Source: Cardinium hertigii_C
GTDB lineage: Bacteria; Bacteroidota; Bacteroidia; Cytophagales; Amoebophilaceae
Direction: 5' to 3'
Assembly: GCF_050864855.1 (NCBI RefSeq)
Contig: NZ_JBOZWW010000047.1
Location: 1-42,741, forward strand
Length of the DNA: 42,741 nt
Shown in pieces: positions 18,373 to 26,721 of the stretch. The notes under the pieces were generated by a model. The model was given only the letters and a program-made list of their open reading frames with translations. It searched no databases and had not been told where the DNA came from. The position numbers and the translations under genes were made by a program. Position 1 is the first letter of the stretch. Each line of letters opens with the position of its first letter.

Positions 18373-18913
18373 TGTTTAGTGCTGTTAGTCAGTACTACAA
18401 AAGCATCTAGTCAGGATGGTGCCCATTTACCTATATTATTGGATAAAGTATTTCTAAAAGCAGGCAGCAGGCTCTATGGAGATAAAGGCTATAGCGAGTT
18501 GCCTAACGAGGCTTTATTAAAGAAAAAAACTTAAAATCAGCTATTCAAAAAAATAGCTACTAAAAATCATCTGTTATCACCTACTGCTAAACGTTTCAAT
18601 AAATTAGTATCTAAGACACGATATAAAGTAGAACGTCTCTTTGGTAGTGTTAAAAATTGGTTCCGTAGGTCACGATCTATATCTAGGACTGGATGAAACC
18701 CATACGCAACATGTTATCGAAGCTATAGCCTATAATTATATAGGGTCCAAATATCATATTAAAAGCTGTTTAGAGGGGACGGTCTATCTAAAATAGAAAA
18801 TTAAATTAATAATCAATAAATAATGAAATTTGTGCATCTTTAACCTAAAAACTAAAAAAATAAAACTAAAAACTTAATACAAATCATAGTAATCATCTAT
18901 AGAAACGGTCTTG
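18373..18913 (+). pseudogene. IS5-type transposase, 3' remnant
   Basis: The C-terminal half of an IS5-family (ISL2/IS1031-like) transposase can be read with several lesions. First come QDGAHLPILLDKVFLKAGSR and YGDKGYSELPNEALL. After a local frame change near 18520-18560 come LSPTAKRFNKLVSKTRYKVE and RLFGSVKNWFRRSRS. After another shift come LGLDETHTQHVIEAIAYN up to about 18790. The catalytic D and E motifs are partly present but the N-terminal half is missing. A terminal repeat matching the 17.1-kb element lies at 18900-18913. The 5' side is fused to an IS3 left end at about 18372. Confidence 0.8.
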
Positions 18914-18984
18914 TAATGTTATTTATTTTTATTAGATTGGATGCTTAGTGCTGCAGGATTTTTTATATAAATTTGGTTTTTTTA

Positions 18985-19033
18985 TGCTAATTAAGAAATT
19001 ATTATATATTATTTTAGAGTTGACTATTTAGAG
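18985..19033. repeat. Dispersed AT-rich repeat, copy B
   Basis: TGCTAATTAAGAAATTATTA followed by TATATTATTTTAGAGTTGAC, aligned with copies A and C. The rest of 18914-19206 is AT-rich with no gene seen. A -7-like TACATTTG at 19091-19098 lacks a matching -33 box. Confidence 0.55.
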
Positions 19034-19206
19034 TCATTATCTTTACGAATCAGACATTAAAAATAAATGCGATAGGATCTAAAAAATTCGTACATTTGAT
19101 TGTAGTTTTGAAAAACCATTGCACTATTTCCTATTTCAGTCAATAAACGTAATGCAATTATTTTCAAAATTTTTACCAGCTAACATAAATAAAAACAAAT
19201 CTCAAC

Positions 19207-19737
19207 ATGCTTAATCTAAAAAAATTTTTTAAAAAAGAGGTCAAAAAAGAGGTAAAAGCCCCAGAATACAAAGCTTGTTTCTATAGATTATCTGAACAAA
19301 GTGGCAAACATAGTTATGATTATCACAAAGAATTGGATCATTACCTAGATAGGTTCAGAGAGCGAAACAATCGAGCAGCTACTTTGTATATCGCACCTCA
19401 AGGTAAAGGTTATGACTTACTTGAACCAGGATTAACTGTGGGTGAGGCCCTTGATAAAGGTATACTTTCTCAAAAAAAGGTTTTAGATAAAGCTATCTAT
19501 GGATCAAATCTATCAATAAGCCTTGAGCAAATGTTTGATACTGGAGGCAGTAGCTATGTAGGTACTAGTGCTATACAACAAACATTGGCGCAATCCATGT
19601 CAAGTATGTCAACCCAAGATGCACTTGTTCGGTATTTGCCATCTAAAGCCAAAGGTAATGAAGATACTATATACCTTATGTCTTCCCAAAATAGTATATG
19701 CGCTGAAGATATGCATAGAAGGGCCAATAGTTTGTAA
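19207..19737 (+). CDS. Hypothetical protein, 176 aa
   Basis: I do not recognise this protein. It starts with a very basic, Lys/Phe-rich segment (MLNLKKFFKKEVKKEVKAP). A middle part follows with KELDHYLDRFRERNNRAATL and an acidic/glycine pattern (GYDLLEPGLTVGEALDKG). The Ser/Gln-rich C-terminal part contains SSYVGTSAIQQTLAQSMSSM. No signal peptide, membrane helix or known motif is visible. It lies alone between IS remnants and about 500 bp of unassigned DNA, so it may be a truncated or orphan accessory gene. An effector role is possible but unsupported. Confidence 0.55.
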   Translation: MLNLKKFFKKEVKKEVKAPEYKACFYRLSEQSGKHSYDYHKELDHYLDRFRERNNRAATLYIAPQGKGYDLLEPGLTVGEALDKGILSQKKVLDKAIYGSNLSISLEQMFDTGGSSYVGTSAIQQTLAQSMSSMSTQDALVRYLPSKAKGNEDTIYLMSSQNSICAEDMHRRANSL

Positions 19738-20259
19738 TACCAACACTAGAAGTCACGATTTGACCTTACAGACCATATCCATTAGCTTCTAATTTAAACC
19801 AAGGAAATCGTGTGCATCGCGCAAAGCATTATGTTTAATGGCAGTTTTACCATTATGAACGCCTTGCTAAGATGTAATAATTACAATATAATCGTCTCCT
19901 TATTAAGGATCTTTTTGGGCTATACAAGCCACCCAATGGTTCACGTATCCAATATTGAATGCGTTGCGCATTATATGGGCCGATTAAAAAAACAAAGCAC
20001 TATTTACAGATTATATGTATGATTTTGGGAAATATATGAAAAAGAACAAAGCTATTTCCTTCTGTTACTACCCCCTTTCTCGTCTAGTCGATCAATATCC
20101 TGTACCAGATATTTAATGATCAAGGTAGTCGATATACAATACATCATCACACCACATTATTAAACCAATCCATTCCATAAAATGCCTATCCATGAAGTAG
20201 GCAGGAGTATGTCTAACCTTGTAGCGCAAAATTAGCAGATAAAATATAATATTACTTTA
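19738..20259. other. Unassigned stretch, possible coding relic
   Basis: No intact gene. Short open runs in shifting frames (for example NRVHRAKHYV and HYERLAKM near 19805-19870, then LLIKDLFGLYKPPNGSRIQY near 19897-19956) look like old coding sequence interrupted by stops. I could not assign them to a family. Confidence 0.35.
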
Positions 20260-20406
20260 ATGAATGATTTTAAGCATAGTGCACCACTAAAAGAATGGGT
20301 GGATTGCTACATTGTTGTGTATAACCATCAAATATTTTATGGTAACCTTAACGATCAAAAAACCGATAAGGGACCCTCTGTTAAATATATAAAAAATATA
20401 AACTAG
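20260..20406 (+). CDS. Small ORF of 48 codons, uncertain
   Basis: ATG at 20260, stop TAG at 20404, encoding 48 residues (begins MNDFKHSAPLKEWVDCYIVV). The composition is protein-like, without repeats or a signal peptide. It could be a small gene or the last exon-like fragment of the decayed sequence before it. No family is recognised. Confidence 0.25.
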   Translation: MNDFKHSAPLKEWVDCYIVVYNHQIFYGNLNDQKTDKGPSVKYIKNIN

Positions 20407-20468
20407 TACATAGGGAAAATATAAAAGTTAATAAAATTTATTTGAATCAATTCGTTCACTATAAAAAT

Positions 20469-21806
20469 ATGGCATTAGATAGATTAGTAAATAGAGAAAA
20501 TTGTAAAAAATTTTTTCAAGCAATCGTTGAGAAAAATATAGAAGATTTACACTCCTGGCTCCAGTCTGGAGTTGATGTAAATTGTAGATCTACAAGTTTT
20601 GAAATTTTTCACCAAACCGCTATAGATTTAGCTTGGGAGAATGGATGGTATGACGGTATGCTGGAGTTGTTAAAATTCGGTTCACGATTTCCTGAAAATT
20701 TTGCATTAAACGATCTAACGGATGAGTCTGAAAGCTTTAAGATGTTAAAAAACATTGTAAACGGTAGAGAGTCCTTACATAAAGCTATTAGACAAGGAAA
20801 TTTGGAAAAAGTAAATAGCTGTTTGACCAGCCTAAACGAGCTTGGGGAAAATACAACTTGCTCAAAATTTATAAGCCCTTCAAATCAATCTGCGTTAGAG
20901 ACTGCAGTGCAACATCCAAATCTAGCTATTATAGCTGATTTACTTGGTTTTCCATCATCGTTACCGGAGGGTAATGTTACCTTGACCCCTGAACAGCATA
21001 TGTTATTGCAGCCAGTTAATATAGAAAACAATAGTTTGTTGGCACTGGCTGCTCAGTGTGGTCAGCAGGAGGTAGTGAATTTTTTACTTCGATGTGGTGT
21101 TGATGTAAACGATGAAAACAAGAACGGTAAAAAAGTAATAGATTTAGCGTGGGAAAATAATTATTACAACATAGTCTTATCACTATTGAAAGCAGATTCA
21201 GGTTTTCCTGTTGACTTTGAAGAAGAAAGACTTTCTGATACTGAATCAGATGAAAAAAATCTAAAATCCTTTGTTAAAAACAGAGATGATTTTCATAAAT
21301 GCATTGCAAGGGGTCAAATTAGTGATGTTGAAGAATATGTTAAGCAACATCCCTCTCGTCTCTATTTAAATAGTAAAAATCAATCAGCTCTTAAGACAGC
21401 TATTATAAATAACAAATATGATACCTATGGATTGCTCCATTCAATCGAGGCTAGATTTATAAATAAAGAAGAGGCAGAATGTATTAGTAGCTTAAATGAA
21501 GGACAAAAGGATGATTTAAAAAAAGCAATGGTTGCTTATTATCCTTTGGATAAAGACGCACATATAAATTTTTTAATTTCAAAATCAAGATCCAAAACAC
21601 CCATTAAGGAATTTGAAACAACAGTTAAGGGTTTGTATACTCAGCTAAGTGAAATTCAAGAAGTTGCAGCTATGCTCAAGGTTCTTTTCTATGCAGACTA
21701 TCTAGTCGGCCCTGAAATATTATTTTTGAATAAATTTATTGAATGGATATTTCTTTATAATATATATGGTTTATCAGGCGCTCTATTTTTCTTACCCAAG
21801 ATATAG
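20469..21806 (+). CDS. Ankyrin-repeat protein with internal duplication
   Basis: The ATG at 20469 is preferred to a TTG at 20442. The 445-residue protein has no signal peptide. Counting from the TTG, a module of about 172 residues occurs twice: ankyrin helices, then IDLAWEN (61-67 and 233-239), LLK, GFP and ESLHKAI / DFHKCIA, ending with NQSALETA / NQSALKTA. The later part (about 330-454) lacks ankyrin features and ends in hydrophobic residues. The stop codon falls exactly at the edge of the IS5-family element (21806), so the gene may have been cut short by its insertion. Such proteins are candidate secreted host-interaction factors in intracellular symbionts; no secretion signal is seen here. 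Confidence 0.8.
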   Translation: MALDRLVNRENCKKFFQAIVEKNIEDLHSWLQSGVDVNCRSTSFEIFHQTAIDLAWENGWYDGMLELLKFGSRFPENFALNDLTDESESFKMLKNIVNGRESLHKAIRQGNLEKVNSCLTSLNELGENTTCSKFISPSNQSALETAVQHPNLAIIADLLGFPSSLPEGNVTLTPEQHMLLQPVNIENNSLLALAAQCGQQEVVNFLLRCGVDVNDENKNGKKVIDLAWENNYYNIVLSLLKADSGFPVDFEEERLSDTESDEKNLKSFVKNRDDFHKCIARGQISDVEEYVKQHPSRLYLNSKNQSALKTAIINNKYDTYGLLHSIEARFINKEEAECISSLNEGQKDDLKKAMVAYYPLDKDAHINFLISKSRSKTPIKEFETTVKGLYTQLSEIQEVAAMLKVLFYADYLVGPEILFLNKFIEWIFLYNIYGLSGALFFLPKI

Positions 21807-23193
21807 GTATAACTGGTTTTGGATTAAGAATTTTAATTATATAGGTTTTAATTTATTTGACTGTGAGGGTATTAAGAATAATTTTCTTGTAATCAGTCGT
21901 AGGTTATGAGCAATAGCACATAAAATAACGTTAAGTTTATCTCCTAAAATACCTTTCAAATAGTTAACGGATAATTTACCATCGGCTTTCATATGACCGA
22001 TATGCGGTTCAATAGAAGATCTTCTTTTTATAGCTTTTTTTAGAGCAGGGGTTATACCCCTTTTAGAACCACTTATAAATATATCACATTCATTAACAGG
22101 AATATTATGACCTCTATAGGCTTTATCTACGAAAGCATATTTTACCTTGGTACCAGATAATTGCTCGGCTTGTAATAAACTCTTCTCTAAAGTATGGCCA
22201 TCATAAGCATTAGGATGTATCGCTTCTGTAGAAACAATTAAACCTTTTTTATGGGTCAATGTAAATTGTACTTTACAACCATACTCATAAGGATTTCTAG
22301 ACTTACCTTTACTCACACAGTAGACCGAGGGTTCATGGATACTATAAACTTTATCTTTACTATTTTTTGATTGATTTATAAGTTTTTTACTTATAGATAG
22401 TAGGCGCGTAAATTGGTTGCGTATTAGATCATCACAGGATGCTATAGAACGTTCTACATCTCTTATTACCCGACCAAGATAGGTTTTTAATGTTTTAACG
22501 CCCTTGGATAAACGTTTATACTGTTTGGCATGAGCATACCTATCAACTTTACGTTTAATAGATAGACCTAACCGCTGATAAGTTTGACGCAGTTTAATAC
22601 CTGTTTTCTTGGCTATACTGACCAGTTTTTCTCTGGCTTTATTAAGCAAAGAAGAGTCAGTTGGGTAACGGATATTTTTCTCCATTACAGTAGTATCAGC
22701 TATAACTTTTTCAAGTTCTTTTCGGGTCACTACTTTTTTTTTTAGCGATAAGTCTATAGTCATAGATAAGATTTTATTGAGACCTTCTTGACCTAATCTA
22801 TGGCGCCAACGGGTCAATGAACTGGGGTTACAAGGCACCTTAAACTGAAAATAATCATATCCACAAAAGTATTGCCAATAAGGGTTTTCTACCCATCTAA
22901 CCACTACTTGTTCATCAGAAATATTATACATATGACTGATAATGAGAAGACCTATAATTAAACGAATAGGCAAAGGAGGTTGACCAGGTCCATAGCTAAA
23001 ACCGCGGTCTAAATCTGATGCTAAGGAGTGCCAAGGAATCGAATCAGATAACTGGAATAAAGGATGTTTCGGGTTAAGAAAACTAGATAAGCGTTGCTCA
23101 AACAAACGCTCAAGGCTATTATTTATTTTCTTAGATTTCATCCTTATTTTGCAAGCTTTTTATACAAAACAACTCTAAAACTGGTTATTAACC
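21806..23193 (-). mobile_element. IS5-family insertion sequence, apparently complete
   Basis: About 1.39 kb with one intact transposase gene on the minus strand. The left end GGTATAACTGGTTTTGGATT (21806-21825) and the reverse complement of 23171-23193 (GGTTAATAACCAGTTTTAGAG) share an imperfect inverted repeat (ATAAC..GTTTT.GA). The exact borders and any target duplication are uncertain. Confidence 0.7.
21837..23141 (-). CDS. IS5-family transposase
   Basis: DDE transposase of 434 residues, full length. The N-terminal part has the family pattern PWHSLASDLDRGFSYGPGQP, MYNISDEQVVVRWVENPYWQ and PCNPSSLTRWRHRLG. The first catalytic Asp is in VIADTTVMEKNI, the second in YAFVDKAYRGH, and the Glu in SIEPHIGHMKADGKLSVNYL. 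No stop or frameshift is present, so the enzyme could be active. It is the only intact transposase in the window and sits directly behind the ankyrin gene. Confidence 0.93.
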   Translation of the reverse strand: MKSKKINNSLERLFEQRLSSFLNPKHPLFQLSDSIPWHSLASDLDRGFSYGPGQPPLPIRLIIGLLIISHMYNISDEQVVVRWVENPYWQYFCGYDYFQFKVPCNPSSLTRWRHRLGQEGLNKILSMTIDLSLKKKVVTRKELEKVIADTTVMEKNIRYPTDSSLLNKAREKLVSIAKKTGIKLRQTYQRLGLSIKRKVDRYAHAKQYKRLSKGVKTLKTYLGRVIRDVERSIASCDDLIRNQFTRLLSISKKLINQSKNSKDKVYSIHEPSVYCVSKGKSRNPYEYGCKVQFTLTHKKGLIVSTEAIHPNAYDGHTLEKSLLQAEQLSGTKVKYAFVDKAYRGHNIPVNECDIFISGSKRGITPALKKAIKRRSSIEPHIGHMKADGKLSVNYLKGILGDKLNVILCAIAHNLRLITRKLFLIPSQSNKLKPI

Positions 23194-23215
23194 AATACAA
23201 ATTTAACCATTTATT

Positions 23216-23264
23216 TGCTGATTAACAAATAATTATACAGTATTTCAGGACCGACTAATTAGGT
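23216..23264. repeat. Dispersed AT-rich repeat, copy C
   Basis: GCTGATTAACAAATAATTAT followed by ACAGTATTTCAGGACCGACT, then AATTAGGTCAG. It is nearly identical to copy A over the first half. Its tail TTCAGGACCGACTAATTA matches the tail of the 29.48-kb copy. Confidence 0.55.
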
Positions 23265-23334
23265 CAGTGCTTTGTAAGTTGGATGTTACGAATTATTCCG
23301 AGTAAATCTTCTTAACCTCAATTCTGGATTATAG

Positions 23335-23630
23335 TTATTGTAAACCAGTTGTATATATATTAGCTATAGCCGGTTTTTTCTCTTTTAGTGCATAAGCTGT
23401 AATACCAGCTATTAAATTGACAATAAAATTAGGTATACTTCTATGTCTGGAATGTTCTATCTGGCTAATATTTTTAAGCTGATCGATAGTGGTTTCAATG
23501 ATGGATCGCTTTCTTAGCATTAATTTATCCCATAGAGGCATAAAAGCGTTTTTTATGTTTTTTCTGATTTGTGTAATCAGTTCTATTCCTTTTTCCATCA
23601 GATTATCAAATAATTCTTTGATCAGGTGAG
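23335..23630 (-). pseudogene. IS982-family transposase, C-terminal fragment
   Basis: About 98 residues in one frame: LFDNLMEKGIELITQIRKN, then AFMPLWDKLMLRKRSIIETT and QIEHSRHRSIPNFIVNLIAG. This is the conserved end of IS982-family transposases, including the Glu of the DDE triad (SIIETTIDQLKNI). The N-terminal two thirds are absent. The frame continues upstream into the 3' end of a group II intron, so its first residues are not transposase. Confidence 0.85.
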
Positions 23631-23770
23631 TAGGCCAAGGCATTTCAGCCTTAGCCTCTCGCAGAACCGTACATGAACCTCTCAGCTCATACGGCTCCCA
23701 TTATCTAAACCGTGAAAACATGTCCTAATTGCCAATGAAAGAATAAATCACGTTTTGCTATCACTATCCT
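23631..23770 (-). mobile_element. Group II intron 3' relic (IEP tail, domains V and VI)
   Basis: On the minus strand, 23697-23664 is a 34-nt domain V: GAGCCGTATG, a stem-loop, then CATGTACGGTTC, the exact length and consensus of bacterial group II introns. Domain VI follows as a hairpin (GGCTAAGGC ... GCCTTGGCC, about 23657-23634) and the intron ends near CCTAC at about 23631. Upstream, DLFFHWQLGHVF before a stop at 23705-23707 resembles the C-terminus of the intron-encoded reverse transcriptase. All other intron domains and most of the protein are gone, so it cannot splice. Confidence 0.85.
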
Positions 23771-24017
23771 AGCTAAGTATCGCTTTGCTATGCCAATTCT
23801 CTAAAAATTTATGATGCCAATTTTGAATCGTTTTACCACTTACTCCATACTTTGAAGATAATTGAACGTCAATTCTTCTTTAAGTAAAGCTAACACTATT
23901 TTACTCTTTTCTGATGAACTAAACTTTCTAATCTTATTTCTTCCCATTTGATCTATTCATTTTAAATTAATGAAAAAATACCACTGGGAAACAAAGCTGG
24001 TTTTTTTCAGTCCACTA
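23771..24017 (-). pseudogene. IS3-type OrfA remnant with left end (relic 2)
   Basis: Minus strand: the end TAGTGGACTGAAAAAA (24017-24002), a leader like the one at 18.3 kb, then a reading frame from 23947 starting MGRNKIRKFSSSEKSKIVLA. After a frameshift it continues QLSSKYGVSGKTIQNWHHKF, the helix-turn-helix typical of IS3-family OrfA. It then runs into the group II intron tail. OrfB is absent. Confidence 0.75.
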
Positions 24018-24052
24018 TATTTTTTTAGACAGACGCGATACAACCATAGTTT

Positions 24053-24583
24053 CTATAGTTTAAGGTGGGGGATACTGGCTAGATAGGCCTCGTTGGGAAG
24101 CATAGACGGTCGGATTATTGCAGAAGGGATTTTTTTTACTAAAGTAAGATAGACAAAATAGGCCTCTAACCTATCGCCAAAAAAGCCTAACTGAACGGTA
24201 TAATGGGGTTGTCTGTAGTGAAGCTTAGGAGGGTAAGCAAAAGTAGCCACTGATTCTTGTGCCTTTAACGCTGCTATTCTACTACTACCTGTATAGAGCT
24301 GTATGGTATAACCCTTTAACCAATTAAGTTGCGCATAAGCTAGCTTTCGCTCTGTCAAACGCTGCATCAAACAACTGGTTTGGTCCAATGGACATATCAA
24401 TGGAAGAGCAGGCTCTTTTTTTATTGCTTTAGGGCTTTTAAGGTATTCTATTCTGTATGGAGCAAGATTCTCGTCATAGATTCCCTTTTTTAATTGTTTC
24501 CAGTTAGATGAAGAGGCAGCTTTTGATTCCATATACCCTATGAGGCCACTTAAAAGAATCGATACGAAGCACTTTATAGTCAT
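24053..24583 (-). CDS. Secreted SPOR-domain protein
   Basis: 176 residues with an N-terminal signal peptide (MTIKCFVSILLSGLIGYMESKAAS). The C-terminal 80 residues fit the SPOR fold: YTIQLYTGSSRIAALKAQES, then HYTVQLGFFGDRLEAYFVYL, then PSAIIRPSMLP. SPOR domains bind glycan strands of peptidoglycan stripped of stem peptides. By inference the protein acts in the periplasm at the cell wall or division site. It stands alone, next to the IS scar and divergent from atpD. Confidence 0.75.
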   Translation of the reverse strand: MTIKCFVSILLSGLIGYMESKAASSSNWKQLKKGIYDENLAPYRIEYLKSPKAIKKEPALPLICPLDQTSCLMQRLTERKLAYAQLNWLKGYTIQLYTGSSRIAALKAQESVATFAYPPKLHYRQPHYTVQLGFFGDRLEAYFVYLTLVKKIPSAIIRPSMLPNEAYLASIPHLKL

Positions 24584-24970
24584 ATTAGTTGAAACGTGGT
24601 TACATCAGTCGAAAAATAAAAATAAAGTAGCAACAGACCAAATGCGCCAGATACATCCCTTTGCATTACAGTAGCAAATTCAATCCTTTTTTATAAATTT
24701 AGGAAACGATGTAGATCCTGCATGGCTATATACAAAATAATTATACACCATGTAAAATAGTTTCAAGCATTAGACATCTGTTTATAACTTTACTTCCAGT
24801 TTGTAATATTATTATATATGGCTCTGTTGCTTAGAACTATTCGTGTTCTTTCCAAGTTTGTGCATAAACCTGCAGGTATTTAATTTTTTTGTAAGATCTT
24901 TTTGAAGATCTAGTAAACCCAATAGGCAAAAGATGCTTGCATTATATCTTTAAATTTTGATTAAAAAGCA
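24584..24970. other. Divergent intergenic region before atpD
   Basis: Contains no gene. It should hold promoters for both the SPOR gene and atpD. No exact TTTG-N19-21-TAnnTTTG match was found. A 7-bp hairpin (AGATCTT/AAGATCT, 24894-24911) lies about 60 nt before the atpD start and could affect the leader. Confidence 0.45.
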
Positions 24971-26479
24971 ATGTCCCATACTGGAAAAGTTATTCAAATC
25001 ATAGGTCCTGTAATAGACGTCCGCTTTAGTGAAGAAGCTCAGTTGCCTAGCATATTAAATGCATTGTATGTTAAAACCCTTTCTGGAAAATTAGTTGTCC
25101 TAGAATGTCAACAACACTTGGGTGAGCATTGTGTACGCGCCATTGCTATGCAAGAAACAGAAGGATTAACGCGAGGGCTAGAGGTAATGGATACAGGAGC
25201 TCCTATTCAAGTACCCGTAGGGAATGGGGTACGTGGCCGTCTTTTTAATGTTATAGGAAACGCTATAGATGGTATGTCGCAACCCGTAACCGATCAAAAA
25301 TTGCCGATTCATAGACCAGTCCCACCTTTTGACCAACTTTCTTCCACAACAGAAATGCTCTATACCGGTATCAAGGTAATTGATTTGCTTGCACCTTATG
25401 TGAAGGGGGGTAAGATTGGGTTGTTTGGTGGTGCAGGTGTAGGTAAAACAGTTTTGATTATGGAGCTGATTGACAACATTGCTAAATCTTATAATGGACT
25501 TTCCGTATTTGCTGGTGTAGGTGAACGAACCCGTGAAGGCAATGATCTTTTACGGGAAATGATTGAAGCAGGTGTGATCAATTATGGAAAAGCATTTACG
25601 GAAGCCATGGCACAAGGCGATTGGGATTTAAGTAAGGTAGATCATGAAGCATTGAAAACATCTCAGGCTGCACTGGTATTTGGACAGATGAATGAATCTC
25701 CCGGTGCAAGGGCCCGCGTAGCACTGACTGGACTTTCTATTGCAGAGTATTTTCGTGATCATGGTGAGGCAGGGAAAGATATTCTCTTTTTTATTGACAA
25801 TATTTTTCGTTTCACACAAGCCGGTGCAGAAATTTCTGCATTACTAGGGCGTATACCTTCTGCTGTAGGGTATCAACCTACCTTGGCCACAGAAATGGGT
25901 GCCATGCAAGAGCGCATTACTTCTGTTAAGCATGGCTCTATTACATCTGTTCAAGCAGTCTATGTTCCAGCTGATGATTTAACAGATCCTGCTCCTGCTA
26001 CTACTTTCACCCATCTGGATACCACTACGGTCCTTTCCAGAAGAATAGCAGCACTGGGTATTTATCCGGCTGTAGATCCTTTGGCCTCTTCTTCTAGGGC
26101 ATTAAACCCTGAAGTATTAGGCGATTTGCATTACGATACGGCTCAAAAAGTAAAAAGAACGCTCCAACGTTATAAAGAACTACAAGATATTATAGCCATT
26201 TTAGGTATGGACGAGCTTTCAGAAGAAGATATATGCACGGTTTACCGTGCTAGAAAAGTAGAACGATTTTTATCTCAGCCTTTTCATGTAGCAGAGCGAT
26301 TTACAGGGATCCAAGGAGAACGTGTACCTATAGAAGATACCATTAAAGGATTTAATATGATTATTGATGGAGCCGTAGACCATCTACCAGAAATGGCTTT
26401 TAACTTAGTCGGGAATATTGAACAAGCCATTGCCAAAGGAGAAAAGCTGCTAAGTAGCGCACGTAAAGGGACACAATAG
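24971..26479 (+). CDS. atpD: F1F0 ATP synthase subunit beta
   Basis: Catalytic beta subunit of the membrane ATP synthase, 502 residues. P-loop GGAGVGKT is at 153-160, GERTREG at 184-190, and ALTGLSIAEYFRD and the signature PSAVGYQPTLATEMG are intact. In most Bacteroidota atpC follows directly. Here no epsilon-subunit gene is found before the next gene at 26.7 kb, so the ATP synthase genes must be scattered. Confidence 0.98.
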   Translation: MSHTGKVIQIIGPVIDVRFSEEAQLPSILNALYVKTLSGKLVVLECQQHLGEHCVRAIAMQETEGLTRGLEVMDTGAPIQVPVGNGVRGRLFNVIGNAIDGMSQPVTDQKLPIHRPVPPFDQLSSTTEMLYTGIKVIDLLAPYVKGGKIGLFGGAGVGKTVLIMELIDNIAKSYNGLSVFAGVGERTREGNDLLREMIEAGVINYGKAFTEAMAQGDWDLSKVDHEALKTSQAALVFGQMNESPGARARVALTGLSIAEYFRDHGEAGKDILFFIDNIFRFTQAGAEISALLGRIPSAVGYQPTLATEMGAMQERITSVKHGSITSVQAVYVPADDLTDPAPATTFTHLDTTTVLSRRIAALGIYPAVDPLASSSRALNPEVLGDLHYDTAQKVKRTLQRYKELQDIIAILGMDELSEEDICTVYRARKVERFLSQPFHVAERFTGIQGERVPIEDTIKGFNMIIDGAVDHLPEMAFNLVGNIEQAIAKGEKLLSSARKGTQ

Positions 26480-26627
26480 TGCCATTTAGTTGAAAGCAGA
26501 TCCAGAAACGATCTATATCTTTAATCAATAATAAGGGTATGTCGTATAGCTAATGGCCAAAAATATTTAAAAGTCTATTTTTTTAGTTAAATTTACCAAC
26601 CAAAAGTATTTTACTTGAATAAATAGA

Positions 26628-26653
26628 ACTACTGCCACCTAGTTGGTAGTAGT
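26628..26653 (+). terminator. Hairpin behind atpD, possible terminator
   Basis: Ten paired positions, ACTACTGCCA with TGGTAGTAGT (one G-T pair), around a 6-nt loop. No T-run follows, so it may instead be an mRNA-stabilising or regulatory hairpin. It lies 149 nt after atpD. Confidence 0.35.
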
Positions 26654-26721
26654 GTGTAGAAGTAGGGAATATGTAATATTTCTTTTGTATGGATATCATT
26701 AAACCTTAAAATTATACTGTG

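Noticed and set aside
18349..18534. 61-codon ORF as a stand-alone gene
   Set aside because: It is an artefact of the IS3 start joined to IS5 transposase sequence and is part of a transposase relic.
19568..20022. Two ORFs of 70-74 codons
   Set aside because: One is mostly out of frame within the 19207 gene, the other lies in decayed sequence; neither has a recognisable motif.
16866..24017. New defence island or contractile secretion system
   Set aside because: No nuclease, sheath, baseplate, toxin-antitoxin pair or reverse transcriptase gene is intact; the only reverse-transcriptase trace is the dead group II intron tail.
24584..24970. Riboswitch or leader regulator before atpD
   Set aside because: Only a short 7-bp hairpin is present; no conserved riboswitch core could be recognised.
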